64,000 nt of DNA from Arthrobacter horti (GCF_030731045.1 NZ_JAVALS010000009.1:1-64000); one strand, 5' to 3'; shown: positions 27,171 to 36,331, counted from the first letter of the stretch. Notes: generated by a model from the sequence alone, not told the origin. Made by a program: numbers and translations.

Positions 27171-27806
27171 CTATCCCAAGAACTGCCGGCGCCACTGTTC
27201 CGCGAGCCAGCCGGCGAAGCGCTCGTCGTCCCAGCCGCGCTCGGCCACGAGCCGCTGCCACAGAGCACCGTCCATGGTCGCGTAGACGACGTCGGCGCAT
27301 TCGGCGGCGGGGAAGACCAGCTGTCCGGTCTCCTCGGCCGAGCGGGCGTAGCGGGCGGCGACGTCGGCCAGGCGGTCCTTCCATTCGGCGAGCATCGCGC
27401 GGGCGCCGTCGTCCCCGCCGGCGGCCCCTTCGATCACCCGGAGCAACGGGGCACTGCGGCGGTTGTTCGCCGTGACGAAACGGGCATGCGCCTCGATGCG
27501 CGCACCGAGGTCGGCGATGCCCAGGATCGCCTGCATCTCCGGCCGGTCGTACAGCGGCACATTGCGCTCATCGCCGCGGAACATGGTGTGCCAGGCACTC
27601 CGGAGCAGAGCGGCCTTGTTCCCGAACGCCTTATAGACGGTCTCCGCGGAAGCCCCTGCCGCCTCGGCCACCTCGGCGATGGTCGTCTGCCCGTAACCGT
27701 GACGGACGAAAAGCTCCGTCGCGGCACGGATGATCCGTTCCCGGTTCTCCTGGGCCTTCTCCGCCCGCCGGCGCGAGTTGTACGGCCTCTTGACTGCGTC
27801 ATCCAT
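27171..27806 (-). CDS. TetR family transcriptional regulator
   Basis: The 211-aa protein has the TetR helix-turn-helix at residues 17-63 (RERIIRAATELFVRHGYGQTTI read in parts, then VAEAAGASAETVYKAFGNKAALL). A helical ligand-binding domain follows. It is divergent from a SnoaL-like gene. A strong palindrome overlaps its own start codon, so it very probably represses itself and its neighbour. The inducer is unknown. Confidence 0.9.
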   Translation of the reverse strand: MDDAVKRPYNSRRRAEKAQENRERIIRAATELFVRHGYGQTTIAEVAEAAGASAETVYKAFGNKAALLRSAWHTMFRGDERNVPLYDRPEMQAILGIADLGARIEAHARFVTANNRRSAPLLRVIEGAAGGDDGARAMLAEWKDRLADVAARYARSAEETGQLVFPAAECADVVYATMDGALWQRLVAERGWDDERFAGWLAEQWRRQFLG

Positions 27807-27833
27807 TTGGGTACATTCTAACTGTATCCAAAT
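27805..27833. promoter_or_regulatory. Probable TetR operator in the divergent promoter
   Basis: ATTTGGgTACA-N7-TGTAtCCAAAT is an 11+11 inverted repeat in which both arms match perfectly when the central G/T position is excepted. It covers the start codon of the tetR-type gene and lies 36 bases before the SnoaL-like ATG, ideal for controlling both. Confidence 0.75.
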
Positions 27834-27868
27834 GTTGCGACCAAGCCGATGGAATGAGGCTGAGTGAC

Positions 27869-28267
27869 ATGACCGGCAAGGATGACTTCCTGAGCTGGTT
27901 CCGCGGACCGTGGTTCGACGCGGAACTGGCCCTCCACAACGGCGATGCCGCGCCCCGGCGGGAACTGTGGTCCCGCAATGAGCCCGTCAGCGTGCTCGGC
28001 GCCTGGCGCAACGCCGTCGGCCAGGCCGAGATCGACGCACTGTTCGCCTACCTCGCGACGAGCTTCTCCGACTGCACCTCGAGCGAGGTCGAGCTCGTGG
28101 CCTGCGACGTGGCCGGGGACCTCGCCTACACCGCGGCCCTGGAGCACACCTCCGTGTCCGTGGACGGCGCACCGCGGACGTACACACTCCGCGCCACGCA
28201 GGTCTACCGGCGAGAAGGCGGGCAGTGGAAGGTGGCCCACCGGCACGGCGACACCGTGGCCGAGTGA
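27869..28267 (+). CDS. SnoaL/NTF2-like protein (DUF4440 type)
   Basis: The protein is 132 aa from ATG 27869, which has GAGG nine bases upstream. An in-frame ATG at 27854 would add five residues. Its NTF2-like cone shows the usual order: N-terminal helices with WFDAELALHNGD, a central AYLATSF helix, and closing strands TLRATQVYRREGGQWKVAHRH. Family members bind or isomerise small molecules. The divergent TetR gene and shared operator suggest it acts on, or responds to, the TetR ligand. Confidence 0.75.
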   Translation: MTGKDDFLSWFRGPWFDAELALHNGDAAPRRELWSRNEPVSVLGAWRNAVGQAEIDALFAYLATSFSDCTSSEVELVACDVAGDLAYTAALEHTSVSVDGAPRTYTLRATQVYRREGGQWKVAHRHGDTVAE

Positions 28268-28282
28268 GCGGCCGGGAGACGA

Positions 28283-28324
28283 CGAGGCCGTCCGCACCCC
28301 CGATCGGGAGTGCGGACGGCCTCG
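28283..28324. terminator. Bidirectional terminator
   Basis: CGAGGCCGTCCGCAC and its complement form a 15-bp stem. The inner CCC/GGG extends it around loop GAT or CGATCG. It sits between the convergent SnoaL-like and ABC ATPase genes. Confidence 0.8.
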
Positions 28325-28348
28325 TTCACGCACGGCGGTGCGCCCGGC

Positions 28349-30055
28349 TCAGCCCTGCAGCAGGTCCCGGTGCGCCTCCCGGCGTCGCGCCTGCTCGTCC
28401 GGATCCGGCACGGGCAGCGAGGCGATGAGCCGCTTCGTGTAGTCCTGGGACGGCTGCCCCATGACCTGGCTGCCGATGCCCTGCTCCACCAGATGGCCCC
28501 GGTGCAGCACGCCCACCCAGTGAGAGAGCATGTCCACCACGGCCAGGTCGTGGCTGATGAACAGGGCCGCGAAGCCGTACTCCTCCTGCAATTCCCGGAA
28601 CAGTTCCAGCACCTTCGCCTGCACGGACACGTCCAGGGCGGAGGTCGGCTCGTCCGCGATCACCAGCGGCGGGTTCAGAGCCAGGGAACGTGCCAGGGAC
28701 GCGCGCTGACGCTGTCCGCCGGAGAGCTCGTGCGGGTAACGGCCGGCGTACGACGACGGCAGCTGCACCGACTCGAGCAGCTCACCCACGCGCCGTCGTG
28801 CGTCCGCCGCGCTCGGCTTGCGGTGGATGAGCAGCGGCTCCGCGATGCACTCGCCGATGGTCAGGTGCGGGTTGAAGGAGGCGGCCGGGTCCTGGAAGAC
28901 GAAGCCGATGTCCTTGCGGAGCGGTTTGAAGTCGCGTTCCTTGAAGCCGTTCATCTCGTGCCCGAAGACCGTCAGGCTGCCGCCCGTGATCCGGTTCAGT
29001 CCTGCGATGGCCCGGCCGATGGTGGACTTGCCGGACCCCGACTCCCCCACCAGCCCGAACACCTCGCGCTCGGAGATGGTGAAGCTGACCCCGTCCACGG
29101 CGGTGAAGCCGGCTCGGCCGAAGCGGCCCGGGAAGGAGATCCCCAGGTTCCTGGCCTCCACCAGCACCTTGCCACCCTGGCGCAGCCGCTCCGTGGCGCC
29201 CTCCGAGGCCGAGTCGCGGCCCAGGTGCGGCACGGCGGCCAGCAGGTCCTTGGTGTAGTCCTGCTTGGGCTCGGCGAAGAGGGTCCGCACAGGGGCCTCC
29301 TCCACCACGTCACCGCGGTACATGACCACCACGCGGTCCGCCAGATCCGCCACCACGCCCATGTTGTGGGTGATGAGCACGATCGAGGTGCCGTACTGGT
29401 CCCGCAGTTCGCGGAGCAGGTCCAGGATCTCCGCCTGGACCGTGACGTCCAGGGCCGTGGTGGGTTCGTCCGCCACGATGAGGCCGGGGTTCAGGGCGAG
29501 CGCCGCAGCGATGACCACGCGCTGCTTCTGCCCGCCGGAGAGCTGGTGCGGGTAGTAGTCCACGCGAGTCTCCGGGTCTGGGATGCCCACCTTGCGCAGC
29601 GCCTCCACGGCCTTCTCCCGCGCTTCCTTGCGGCTCATCCGGTGGCCGTCCCGGGAGTGGGCGCGCAGGCCCTCGGCGATCTGCCAGCCGACCGTGAACA
29701 CCGGGTTCAGGGCCGTGGACGGCTCCTGGAACACCATGGCCACGTCCCGGCCGCGGATCTTCCGCAGCTCGGCCGGGCTCACGCTCACCACGTCCCGGCC
29801 GTTGACCAGGACCACGCCCTGGCTGGTGGCCGTCTCGGGGAGCAGGCCCAGGACGGTGCGCGCCGTCACGGTCTTGCCGGAGCCGGACTCGCCCACAATG
29901 GCGAGCACCTCCCCCGGGCGGACCTGAAGACTGACGTCCTTGACGGCGGGCACATCCCCGCCGTCGGTGGCGAAGGTGACGTCCAGGTGGCTGATCTCCA
30001 GGACGGGTCCGTCCGTGGACCGCGTCGCGTCCACGTGCTTGGCTGCCGCGCTCAT
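28349..30055 (-). CDS. Oligopeptide-type ABC transporter, fused double ATPase (OppD-OppF)
   Basis: The 568-aa protein carries two complete ATP-binding cassettes. Each has a Walker A (GESGSGKT, then GESGSGKST), an LSGGQ signature and a Walker B (LIVADEPTTALD, LVIADEPTSALD). The C-terminal oligopeptide-transporter extensions are recognisable. In most bacteria the halves are separate OppD and OppF proteins; the fusion is common in actinobacteria. Start ATG 30055 overlaps the permease stop (ATGA). It powers the importer encoded upstream and is the last gene of the operon. Confidence 0.93.
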   Translation of the reverse strand: MSAAAKHVDATRSTDGPVLEISHLDVTFATDGGDVPAVKDVSLQVRPGEVLAIVGESGSGKTVTARTVLGLLPETATSQGVVLVNGRDVVSVSPAELRKIRGRDVAMVFQEPSTALNPVFTVGWQIAEGLRAHSRDGHRMSRKEAREKAVEALRKVGIPDPETRVDYYPHQLSGGQKQRVVIAAALALNPGLIVADEPTTALDVTVQAEILDLLRELRDQYGTSIVLITHNMGVVADLADRVVVMYRGDVVEEAPVRTLFAEPKQDYTKDLLAAVPHLGRDSASEGATERLRQGGKVLVEARNLGISFPGRFGRAGFTAVDGVSFTISEREVFGLVGESGSGKSTIGRAIAGLNRITGGSLTVFGHEMNGFKERDFKPLRKDIGFVFQDPAASFNPHLTIGECIAEPLLIHRKPSAADARRRVGELLESVQLPSSYAGRYPHELSGGQRQRASLARSLALNPPLVIADEPTSALDVSVQAKVLELFRELQEEYGFAALFISHDLAVVDMLSHWVGVLHRGHLVEQGIGSQVMGQPSQDYTKRLIASLPVPDPDEQARRREAHRDLLQG

Positions 30056-31089
30056 GCGGTGGCCTCCTTTGAGTCCACGCCACCGGCCGGGACGGCCGTG
30101 CGCTGCTTGGCGGAGCCCTTGCCGGCGCGCTTGCGGCCGCGCAGGCGGGGGTCGTTCAGATCGTTCATGCTCTCGCCCACCAGGGTCAGGCCGAGCACGG
30201 TCAGCACGATGGCGGCGCCGGGGAACACGCCCGTCCACCAGATGCCGGAGGACACGTCGGACATGGCCTTGTTGAGGTCATAGCCCCACTCGGCTGCGGA
30301 CGTCGGCTCGATGCCGAAGCCCAGGAAGCCGAGCCCGGCGAGGGTCAGGATCGCCTCGGAGGAGTTCAGCGTGAAGATCAGCGGCAGGGTGCGGGTGGCG
30401 TTGGAGAAGATGTGCCGGCCCATGATGCGCCACGGGGAGGCGCCCACCACCTTGGCCGATTCCACGAACGGCTCGGCCTTCAGACGGATGGTCTCCGCGC
30501 GGATCACGCGGAAGTACTGCGGGACGAACACCACGGTGATGGAGATGGCACACGCGGCCACACCGGACCAGAAGCCCGACTGGCCGTGGCCGATCACGAT
30601 CGACATGACGATGGCCAGCAGCAGGGACGGGAACGCGTAGATGGCGTCCGCGATGACCACCAGGATCCGGTCCACCCAGCCGCCCAGGTAGCCGCTGAAG
30701 AGGCCCAGGAGCACGCCGGCCACGAGGGACAGGATGACGGAGACCACGATCACCGTCACGGCGGTCTGGGCGCCCCACAAGGTCCGGGAGAACACGTCGT
30801 ACCCGCCCACGGTGGTGCCCCAGAGGTGCTTCCCGCCGGGTGCGGCCTGCGCCGGGAAGGACCCGTCCGCATCCGAGATCTGGGAGTAGCCGAACGGGGC
30901 GATGACCGGGGCCAGGATGGCGGTGAGGATGAAGGCCAGGGTCACGATGGTGCCCGCGGCCAGCATGCCGCGCTGCAGGCCCACGCTCTGGCGCAGGTGG
31001 GAGATGAGCGGCAGCTTGCGCAGCCATTCGCCGCGCGGCCGGGACAGCGACGCCGGAGTGGCCGGCGTTCTCGGTTCAGTCGGGGACAT
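30052..31089 (-). CDS. ABC transporter permease, OppC/DppC type
   Basis: The 345-aa inner-membrane permease has the OppC N-terminal extension and one helix, then the BPD domain with the EAA loop AKVVGASPWRIMGRHI contacting the ATPase. The characteristic GTTVGGYDVFSRTLWG segment is present near residue 90. It overlaps the OppB-type permease by one base (TGATG) and the ATPase gene by four. A basic C-terminal tail (RLRGRKRAGKGSAKQR) extends past the usual end. Confidence 0.92.
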   Translation of the reverse strand: MSPTEPRTPATPASLSRPRGEWLRKLPLISHLRQSVGLQRGMLAAGTIVTLAFILTAILAPVIAPFGYSQISDADGSFPAQAAPGGKHLWGTTVGGYDVFSRTLWGAQTAVTVIVVSVILSLVAGVLLGLFSGYLGGWVDRILVVIADAIYAFPSLLLAIVMSIVIGHGQSGFWSGVAACAISITVVFVPQYFRVIRAETIRLKAEPFVESAKVVGASPWRIMGRHIFSNATRTLPLIFTLNSSEAILTLAGLGFLGFGIEPTSAAEWGYDLNKAMSDVSSGIWWTGVFPGAAIVLTVLGLTLVGESMNDLNDPRLRGRKRAGKGSAKQRTAVPAGGVDSKEATA

Positions 31090-32174
31090 CAGTACCTCAC
31101 CCGGGGGTCGATCACGGCGGCCACGATGTCCACCGCGAAGTTGGTCACGGCCACGATGACGGCCAGCAGCATGACGATGCCCTGCACGGCCACGAAGTCA
31201 CGGGCCGTCAGGTACTGGGCCAGCTGATAGCCCAGGCCCTTCCACTCGAAGGTGGTCTCCGTCAGGACGGCGCCGCCCAGCATGAGGGCGATCTGCAGGC
31301 CCATCACGGTGATGATGGGGATCAGGGCCGGCTTGTAGGCGTGCTTGGTCACCAGACGGTATTCGCGGACGCCACGGGAACGCCCGGCTTCCACGTAGTC
31401 CTTGCCGAGTGTGCCGATGAGGTTGGTGCGCACCAGGCGCAGGAACACGCCGGCCGTCAGCAGGCCGAGCGCGACGGCGGGGAGGATGGCGTGCTTGACG
31501 ACGTCGCCGAAGGCGTCCAGATTGCCGCTGCGGAGGGCGTCCAGCCAGTAGATGCCGCTGGGTGCCGCGAGCTGGGTCATGGCCAGTTCGGTGCTGGTGG
31601 ACGCACGGCCGGAGACCGGCAGCCAGTTCAGGGCCACTGAGAACGTCAGCTTGAGCAGCAGGCCTGCGAAGAACACGGGGGTGGCGTAGCCGAGGATGGC
31701 GAAGAGGCGGAGGACGGCGTCCGGCACACGGTCACGCCGGTGGGCGGCGAGCATGCCGAGCGGGATGCCGATCAGCAGCGCCACGATGAGCGCATTGATG
31801 CTCAGTTCCAGGGTGGCGGTGCCGAAGGTGGCGAGCATCTCCACCACCGGGCGGCGGTCGGAGATGGTGGTGCCGAAGTTGCCGGTGGCGATCTGGCCAA
31901 GGTATTCGACGTACTGGACCATGATGGGCCGGTCATAGCCGGCGTCGTGGATGCGGGCGTTCAGCTGGTCCTGGGGCAGGCGTCCGCCCAGAGCGGCGGT
32001 GATGGGATCACCGGTGATGCGCATGAGGAAGAACACCAGGGTGACCAGGATGAAGATGGTGGGGAAGATGAGCAGGAAACGGACCAGGATGTACCGGCCC
32101 AGCCCGCCTCCGCTTTTGGCGGTGGCCGCGGGGCTGAGCGCCTCCGGCGTCTCGGCTTCGACGATGGATGACAT
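31089..32174 (-). CDS. ABC transporter permease, OppB/DppB type
   Basis: The 361-aa permease shows the OppB hallmark opening ILVRFLLIFPTIFILVTLVFF and DPITAALGG, then the BPD domain with the EAA loop YVEAGRSRGVREYRLVTKH. It follows the binding-protein gene after an 83-base gap holding a hairpin. It forms the membrane channel with the OppC-type subunit. Confidence 0.92.
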   Translation of the reverse strand: MSSIVEAETPEALSPAATAKSGGGLGRYILVRFLLIFPTIFILVTLVFFLMRITGDPITAALGGRLPQDQLNARIHDAGYDRPIMVQYVEYLGQIATGNFGTTISDRRPVVEMLATFGTATLELSINALIVALLIGIPLGMLAAHRRDRVPDAVLRLFAILGYATPVFFAGLLLKLTFSVALNWLPVSGRASTSTELAMTQLAAPSGIYWLDALRSGNLDAFGDVVKHAILPAVALGLLTAGVFLRLVRTNLIGTLGKDYVEAGRSRGVREYRLVTKHAYKPALIPIITVMGLQIALMLGGAVLTETTFEWKGLGYQLAQYLTARDFVAVQGIVMLLAVIVAVTNFAVDIVAAVIDPRVRY

Positions 32175-32214
32175 GCGGAACCTCGTGTCGTGGGGAGGAT
32201 GACCGTGAATGCGG

Positions 32215-32254
32215 CATGAGCAGGGGCGGGGATCACTCCCCGCCCCTGCTCATG
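32215..32254 (-). terminator. Hairpin between binding-protein and permease genes
   Basis: A perfect 17-bp stem, CATGAGCAGGGGCGGGG with its complement around loop ATCACT, starts 3 bases after the binding-protein stop. It probably attenuates transcription or protects the upstream mRNA, so the binding protein is made in excess over the membrane parts. Confidence 0.75.
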
Positions 32255-32257
32255 GCA

Positions 32258-33892
32258 TTACTTGGAAACGGAACCCAGGCGGAACTTGAACGAGGCGTCC
32301 AGGGTCTCTTGGACACCCTTGACGTTGACGCCGGAGACGGCCACCTGCGCGCCCTGCAGCAGCGGGAGCGTGGAGATGTCCGCGGCCAGCAGCTTCTGGA
32401 CATCCTGGATGTCCTTCTCGCGCGTGGCCTTGTCCTTCTCGGTGAGCTGCTTCTCGATCAGCGCGTCCACCGCGGGGTTGGAGTAGTGGTTGTTCTCGAA
32501 GCCGCCCTTGGGGAAGAACGGGGTGAGGTAGTTGTCCGGGTCGGAGAAGTCCGGGAACCAGCCGAGCTGGTAGACCGGGTACGCGTCCGCCTTGGAGGCC
32601 TTGTTGTAGGTCACCCACTCGGCGGACTGCAGGTTCACCTTGAACAGGCCGGACTTCTCCAGCTGGTCCTTGACCATGGCGTACTCGTCGCCGGAGGACT
32701 TGCCATAGTGGTCCGGGTTGTACTCGAGGTTCAGGTTCACCGGGGTGCTGACGCCGGCGTCGGAGAGGACCTTCTTGGCCTTGTCCGCACTGGGCTTGCC
32801 GCCGTCGCCGTAGATGTCCTTGAACGACTCGGTGGCGCCGAGGAAGCCGGACGGGACGTTGGAGAACAGCGGCAGGTAGGTGCCCTTGTAGACCTGGTCC
32901 GCGATGGCCTGGCGGTCCACCAGGTTGGCGACGGCCTGGCGGACCGCGTGGGCCTTGGCCGGGTCCGCCTCCGGGGTCTTGGCGCCGAACGGCATGGTGT
33001 TGTAGTTGAAGACCACGTACCGCATCTCGCCGCCGGGGCCGATGTGGACGGTGACCTTGGAGTCCTTCTTGAGGTCATCGATGTCCGTGGCGCTCAGGCT
33101 GCGGTTGGCGACGTCGATGCTGCCGTTCTGGATCTCGAGCTTCATGTTGCTCTGGTCCGTGTAGTACTTCACCGTGGCACCGGAGTTGGCCGGCTTGCCG
33201 AGCAGGCCCTGGTAGCCGTCGAACGGCTTGAAGCTGACCAGGGTGTTCTTGTTGTACGAGTCGATGGTGTACTGGCCGGCGAACGGCTTGCCCTTGACGA
33301 TGGCGTCGTCGTCGAGGATCTTGTCCGCGGGGAAGACCTGGTGATCCACGATGGGGCCGGCCGGGCTGGAGAGGATCTGCGGGAAGGTCTGGTCATTGCC
33401 CTGCTTCAGGGTGAAGACCACGGTGGTGGGATCCGGCGCCGCGATGGACGCGATGTTGCCCAGGAGGCTTGCGGGGCCGTTGGGGTCGTTGATCTTGATC
33501 TGACGGTCGAAGCTGAACTTCACGTCCGTGGAGGTCAGGTCGTTGCCGTTGGCGAACTTCAGGCCCGACTTGAGCTTCACCGTGTACGTGGTGGGGGTGG
33601 TGAATTCGGCCGAGGTGGCGATGTCCGGCTGCGGCTCCGCACTGCCGGGCTTGGAGTTCATCAGGAACGGGAACACCTGGTTCATGATCATGAACGAGCC
33701 GTTGTCGTAGGAACCTGCGGGGTCCAGCGCGGTGACCTTGTCCGTGGTGCCGTAGGCGATGATGTTGCCGCCACCGCTGCCACCGGTCGAGGACCCGCCG
33801 CCTCCGGACGGGCCTGTGCAGGCGGCCAGGGCGAGGGCGGATACCCCGGCCAGCGCGAAGACGCCGCGCCGGGTGATGTTGTTCTGTGCCAT
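32258..33892 (-). CDS. Peptide/opine-type ABC substrate-binding lipoprotein
   Basis: The 544-aa SBP family 5 protein starts at ATG 33892, with AAGGAAG upstream. The N-terminus carries twin Arg (TRRGVFALAG), a hydrophobic core and lipobox LAAC, with Cys25 lipidated. A Gly/Ser linker follows. Family features are LDPAGSYDNGSF, the YTVKLKSGLKFANG strand set, DVKFSFDRQ and the region from AVRQAVANLVDRQAI. It sits outside the membrane and delivers peptides, nickel-type or sugar ligands to the permeases. Substrate is not predictable. Confidence 0.92.
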   Translation of the reverse strand: MAQNNITRRGVFALAGVSALALAACTGPSGGGGSSTGGSGGGNIIAYGTTDKVTALDPAGSYDNGSFMIMNQVFPFLMNSKPGSAEPQPDIATSAEFTTPTTYTVKLKSGLKFANGNDLTSTDVKFSFDRQIKINDPNGPASLLGNIASIAAPDPTTVVFTLKQGNDQTFPQILSSPAGPIVDHQVFPADKILDDDAIVKGKPFAGQYTIDSYNKNTLVSFKPFDGYQGLLGKPANSGATVKYYTDQSNMKLEIQNGSIDVANRSLSATDIDDLKKDSKVTVHIGPGGEMRYVVFNYNTMPFGAKTPEADPAKAHAVRQAVANLVDRQAIADQVYKGTYLPLFSNVPSGFLGATESFKDIYGDGGKPSADKAKKVLSDAGVSTPVNLNLEYNPDHYGKSSGDEYAMVKDQLEKSGLFKVNLQSAEWVTYNKASKADAYPVYQLGWFPDFSDPDNYLTPFFPKGGFENNHYSNPAVDALIEKQLTEKDKATREKDIQDVQKLLAADISTLPLLQGAQVAVSGVNVKGVQETLDASFKFRLGSVSK

Positions 33893-34266
33893 GCGAGAAC
33901 TTCCTTGTCCGTCTTCCGGCGCGGGGTGCACACGCCAGTGAAACCCGGACGACATGTGAAAGAAGTGTTGCCGGTCCGGGCCAGTGGCAACAGTACCCAC
34001 TGTGATGCGCGACACACAACACCTGTTTACCAAAGTGTGACCCAGGGATCATGGGCCGAGCAGGCGGTGAGGGGACGACGGCGGCCGAGCCCCGTCGTCG
34101 TCGCTTCGCCTGCCGCTGTTCATCGGCGAGCGAATACGCGGCACCTCTGGACCCGCCCCGGCAGGGGCGACAGAATCGCCTCAGTGCCTCATCAGGCCCG
34201 TGCCGCATCAAGCCGGCGACTTATCAACCCTGTGCCGTATTCAGCCCGCCGATCCCTGGAGTGCCC
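33893..34266. other. Divergent intergenic region (374 bases)
   Basis: No gene is supported here. On the minus strand a possible promoter for the binding-protein gene reads TTGTGT (34014-34019), 18-base spacer, TACTGT (33990-33995). On the plus side, short GTGCC-containing imperfect repeats begin at 34184, 34200, 34232 and 34261, just before the DUF5107 start. I see no clear terminator or operator. Confidence 0.4.
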
Positions 34267-36165
34267 ATGCCCGGTCCTGTCGTCTCCTCACGCATCCTGA
34301 ACATCCCCACCGGCAACGTCGACGGTGCCTTGCCGCTGGTGGGCCCACTGCCGGACACCCCGTACGACCCGGGCGCCGCCGCGGAGGCCGGGCTGGGCGA
34401 CATCTCCTACGGTCAGCCGGCCAGCCTGTTCCCGTACACGGCGCAGGACGGGTACTCACGGGTGCTGGAGCCGCGGGAGGTCCGCACCGTGACCCTGGAG
34501 AACCGGCACCTCCGGGCGGTGTTCCTGCCCGAGTGGGGCGGTCGGCTGTGGGAGCTGTTCGACAAGGCCGGCGGCAAGCACCTGCTCCACACTCAGAACT
34601 CGCTGCAGCTGGCCAACTTCGCGCTGCGGAACGCCTGGTTCGCGGGCGGGATCGAGTGGAACATCGGCACCCGCGGTCACTCCCCCAGCACCTGCGAACC
34701 TCTGCATCACGGGGTGGTGACGGGCCCGGACGGCCAGGAGGTCCTGCGGATGTGGGACTACGAACGACTCCGCGGACTGGTCTTCCAGGTTGACGCCTGG
34801 CTGCCGGAGGACTCGCGCGTGCTGTTCGTGTCCTTCCGGGTGAGCAACGCACAGGACCACGAGGTGCCGCTGTACTGGTGGACCAACGCCGCCGTGCCGC
34901 AGGACCCGCACAGCCGGGTGCTGGCGCCCGCCACGGAGTCGTACTCGAGCGACTACCGGAGCATCGTGAAGGTGGACCCCACCGCATTCGAGGGACGGGA
35001 CTGCACCTGGCCCGCCCGCAATGCGCACGCGGCGGACTTCTTCTTCGACCTGCCGGAGCACGGCCGGCGCTGGATCCTGAACGCGGACCGCGACGGCGAC
35101 GGCCTGGCCATGCTGTCCACGGAGCGGCTGCGGGGCCGCAAGCTCTTCGTGTGGGGCGACGGCACGGGCGGGCGCCACTGGCAGCGGTGGCTCTCGCCCG
35201 ACGGGGGCGAGTACGCCGAGATCCAGGCCGGCCTGGCCCAGACCCAGTTCCAGCATCTGCCACTGCCGGCCCGCACGGCCTGGACGTGGACGGAGGCCTA
35301 CGGCAACGCTGCCGTGACGCCCTCCGCAGCGCACAGCGAGGACTGGGGCGCCGCCGTCGCGCATTCAGCCGAGCGGGTGGAGACGCTGCTCAGCAGCGCC
35401 GATCTGGCTGCGGCGCACGCCGAGGCGGACGGTTTCCGCGACGCTCCCGTGCGGGTGCTCGGGGCGGGGAACGGCTGGGGTGCGCTGGAGTCGCTGTCCC
35501 GGGCGGAGCCGATCGATTCGGCCGCGACGCCGTTCCCGGAATCCTGGCTGGGGCCCGAGCAGGCACCGTGGGTGGGGCTGCTGCGGGAAGGGACGTTCGC
35601 TGGGGCGCCGTCCTTCGTGGCCGGCCCGGAATGGGAGGCGCGGCTGGCCGCACTGCCCCCGACAGCGGAGACGCTGCTGCACCGGGCGCTGATCGCGCAC
35701 GGGGCCGGGCTGGGCGACCGGGCGCGCGGGCTGTATACGGAGTCGCTGGGGCTGCGGGAATCGGCGCTCGCCCGCCGGGGGCTGGCGCTGCTGGCGCACG
35801 ACGGCGGGGCCGACGAGGAAGTCGTTGAACATTACCGCGCGGCGTGCCTGGCCGCGCCCGGGGACCGGCGGCTGCTGGCCGAGGCGGCGGAGGCGATGCT
35901 GGATACCCAGGCGCCCGCGGATGCGCTGGAATTGCTGGACCGGGTGTCCTTGGACGATCCGGCGGCGCAGTTCCACGGACGGCTGCTCCTGCTGAAGGCA
36001 CGGTCGTTGGCCGGGCTGGGGCGTCTGGATGAGGTGGCTGCGCTGCTGAAGGCCGGGATCGAGGTGCCCGATCTGCGGGAGGGCGTGAACGTACTCCGCG
36101 AGCTATGGGAGGCCGCCGTCCCGGGCGAGCCGCTCCCGGTGGAGTACGACTTCACCATGAGCTGA
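34267..36165 (+). CDS. DUF5107 protein with C-terminal TPR-like region
   Basis: The 632-aa protein starts at ATG 34267. Residues about 1-380 have the galactose-mutarotase-like beta-sandwich of DUF5107: VFLPEWGGRLWELFDK, GGIEWNIGTRGHSPSTCEP and YWWTNAAVP. The C-terminal 220 residues form helical repeats resembling TPRs (LHRALIAHGAGLGDRARGLY and similar). Full-length DUF5107 proteins are often over 1000 aa, so this is a short version. They are usually linked to carbohydrate metabolism and occur beside sugar-responsive regulators. The role here is unknown, perhaps sensing or processing a sugar-derived product. Confidence 0.8.
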   Translation: MPGPVVSSRILNIPTGNVDGALPLVGPLPDTPYDPGAAAEAGLGDISYGQPASLFPYTAQDGYSRVLEPREVRTVTLENRHLRAVFLPEWGGRLWELFDKAGGKHLLHTQNSLQLANFALRNAWFAGGIEWNIGTRGHSPSTCEPLHHGVVTGPDGQEVLRMWDYERLRGLVFQVDAWLPEDSRVLFVSFRVSNAQDHEVPLYWWTNAAVPQDPHSRVLAPATESYSSDYRSIVKVDPTAFEGRDCTWPARNAHAADFFFDLPEHGRRWILNADRDGDGLAMLSTERLRGRKLFVWGDGTGGRHWQRWLSPDGGEYAEIQAGLAQTQFQHLPLPARTAWTWTEAYGNAAVTPSAAHSEDWGAAVAHSAERVETLLSSADLAAAHAEADGFRDAPVRVLGAGNGWGALESLSRAEPIDSAATPFPESWLGPEQAPWVGLLREGTFAGAPSFVAGPEWEARLAALPPTAETLLHRALIAHGAGLGDRARGLYTESLGLRESALARRGLALLAHDGGADEEVVEHYRAACLAAPGDRRLLAEAAEAMLDTQAPADALELLDRVSLDDPAAQFHGRLLLLKARSLAGLGRLDEVAALLKAGIEVPDLREGVNVLRELWEAAVPGEPLPVEYDFTMS

Positions 36166-36175
36166 GGTCCCTACC

Positions 36176-36245
36176 GCTTTCCCCGCCCTTGTGGGCATTC
36201 CCCGCCGCTTCAGCGCAGGGGAAACTCCACAAAGGCGGGGAAAGC
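36176..36245. repeat. Long intergenic palindrome
   Basis: GCTTTCCCCGCC, TTGTGG, TTCCCC and CGCT blocks pair in order with their complements across the centre. This makes a 70-base hairpin with 34-base arms and about seven mismatches. It starts 10 bases after the DUF5107 stop, facing the tRNA genes, and is probably a two-way terminator. Confidence 0.75.
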
Positions 36246-36294
36246 CAGGGGAGATGCTGCGCGCCGGGAACACGGCCGGCCCCGGGCAACGCAA

Positions 36295-36326
36295 AAGGCC
36301 CCCGAACGTTTCCGTTCCGGGGCCTT
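36295..36326 (-). terminator. Terminator of tRNA-Met
   Basis: On the minus strand an AAGGCCCC..GGGGCCTT stem with inner GAACG/CGTTC ends in TTTT. It lies just 3' of tRNA-Met. This is the most classical intrinsic terminator in the window. Confidence 0.8.
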
Positions 36327-36331
36327 CTCGG

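Noticed and set aside
34184-34266. GTGCC-containing imperfect repeats before the DUF5107 gene
   Set aside because: Spacing is irregular and matches are short. Chance is likely in this sequence, so it was not raised as a regulatory repeat.
36295-36326. GAACG-TTTC-CGTTC core as a second SOS box
   Set aside because: It is the inner stem of the tRNA terminator, has no promoter context and does not match TCGAAC-N4-GTTCGA.
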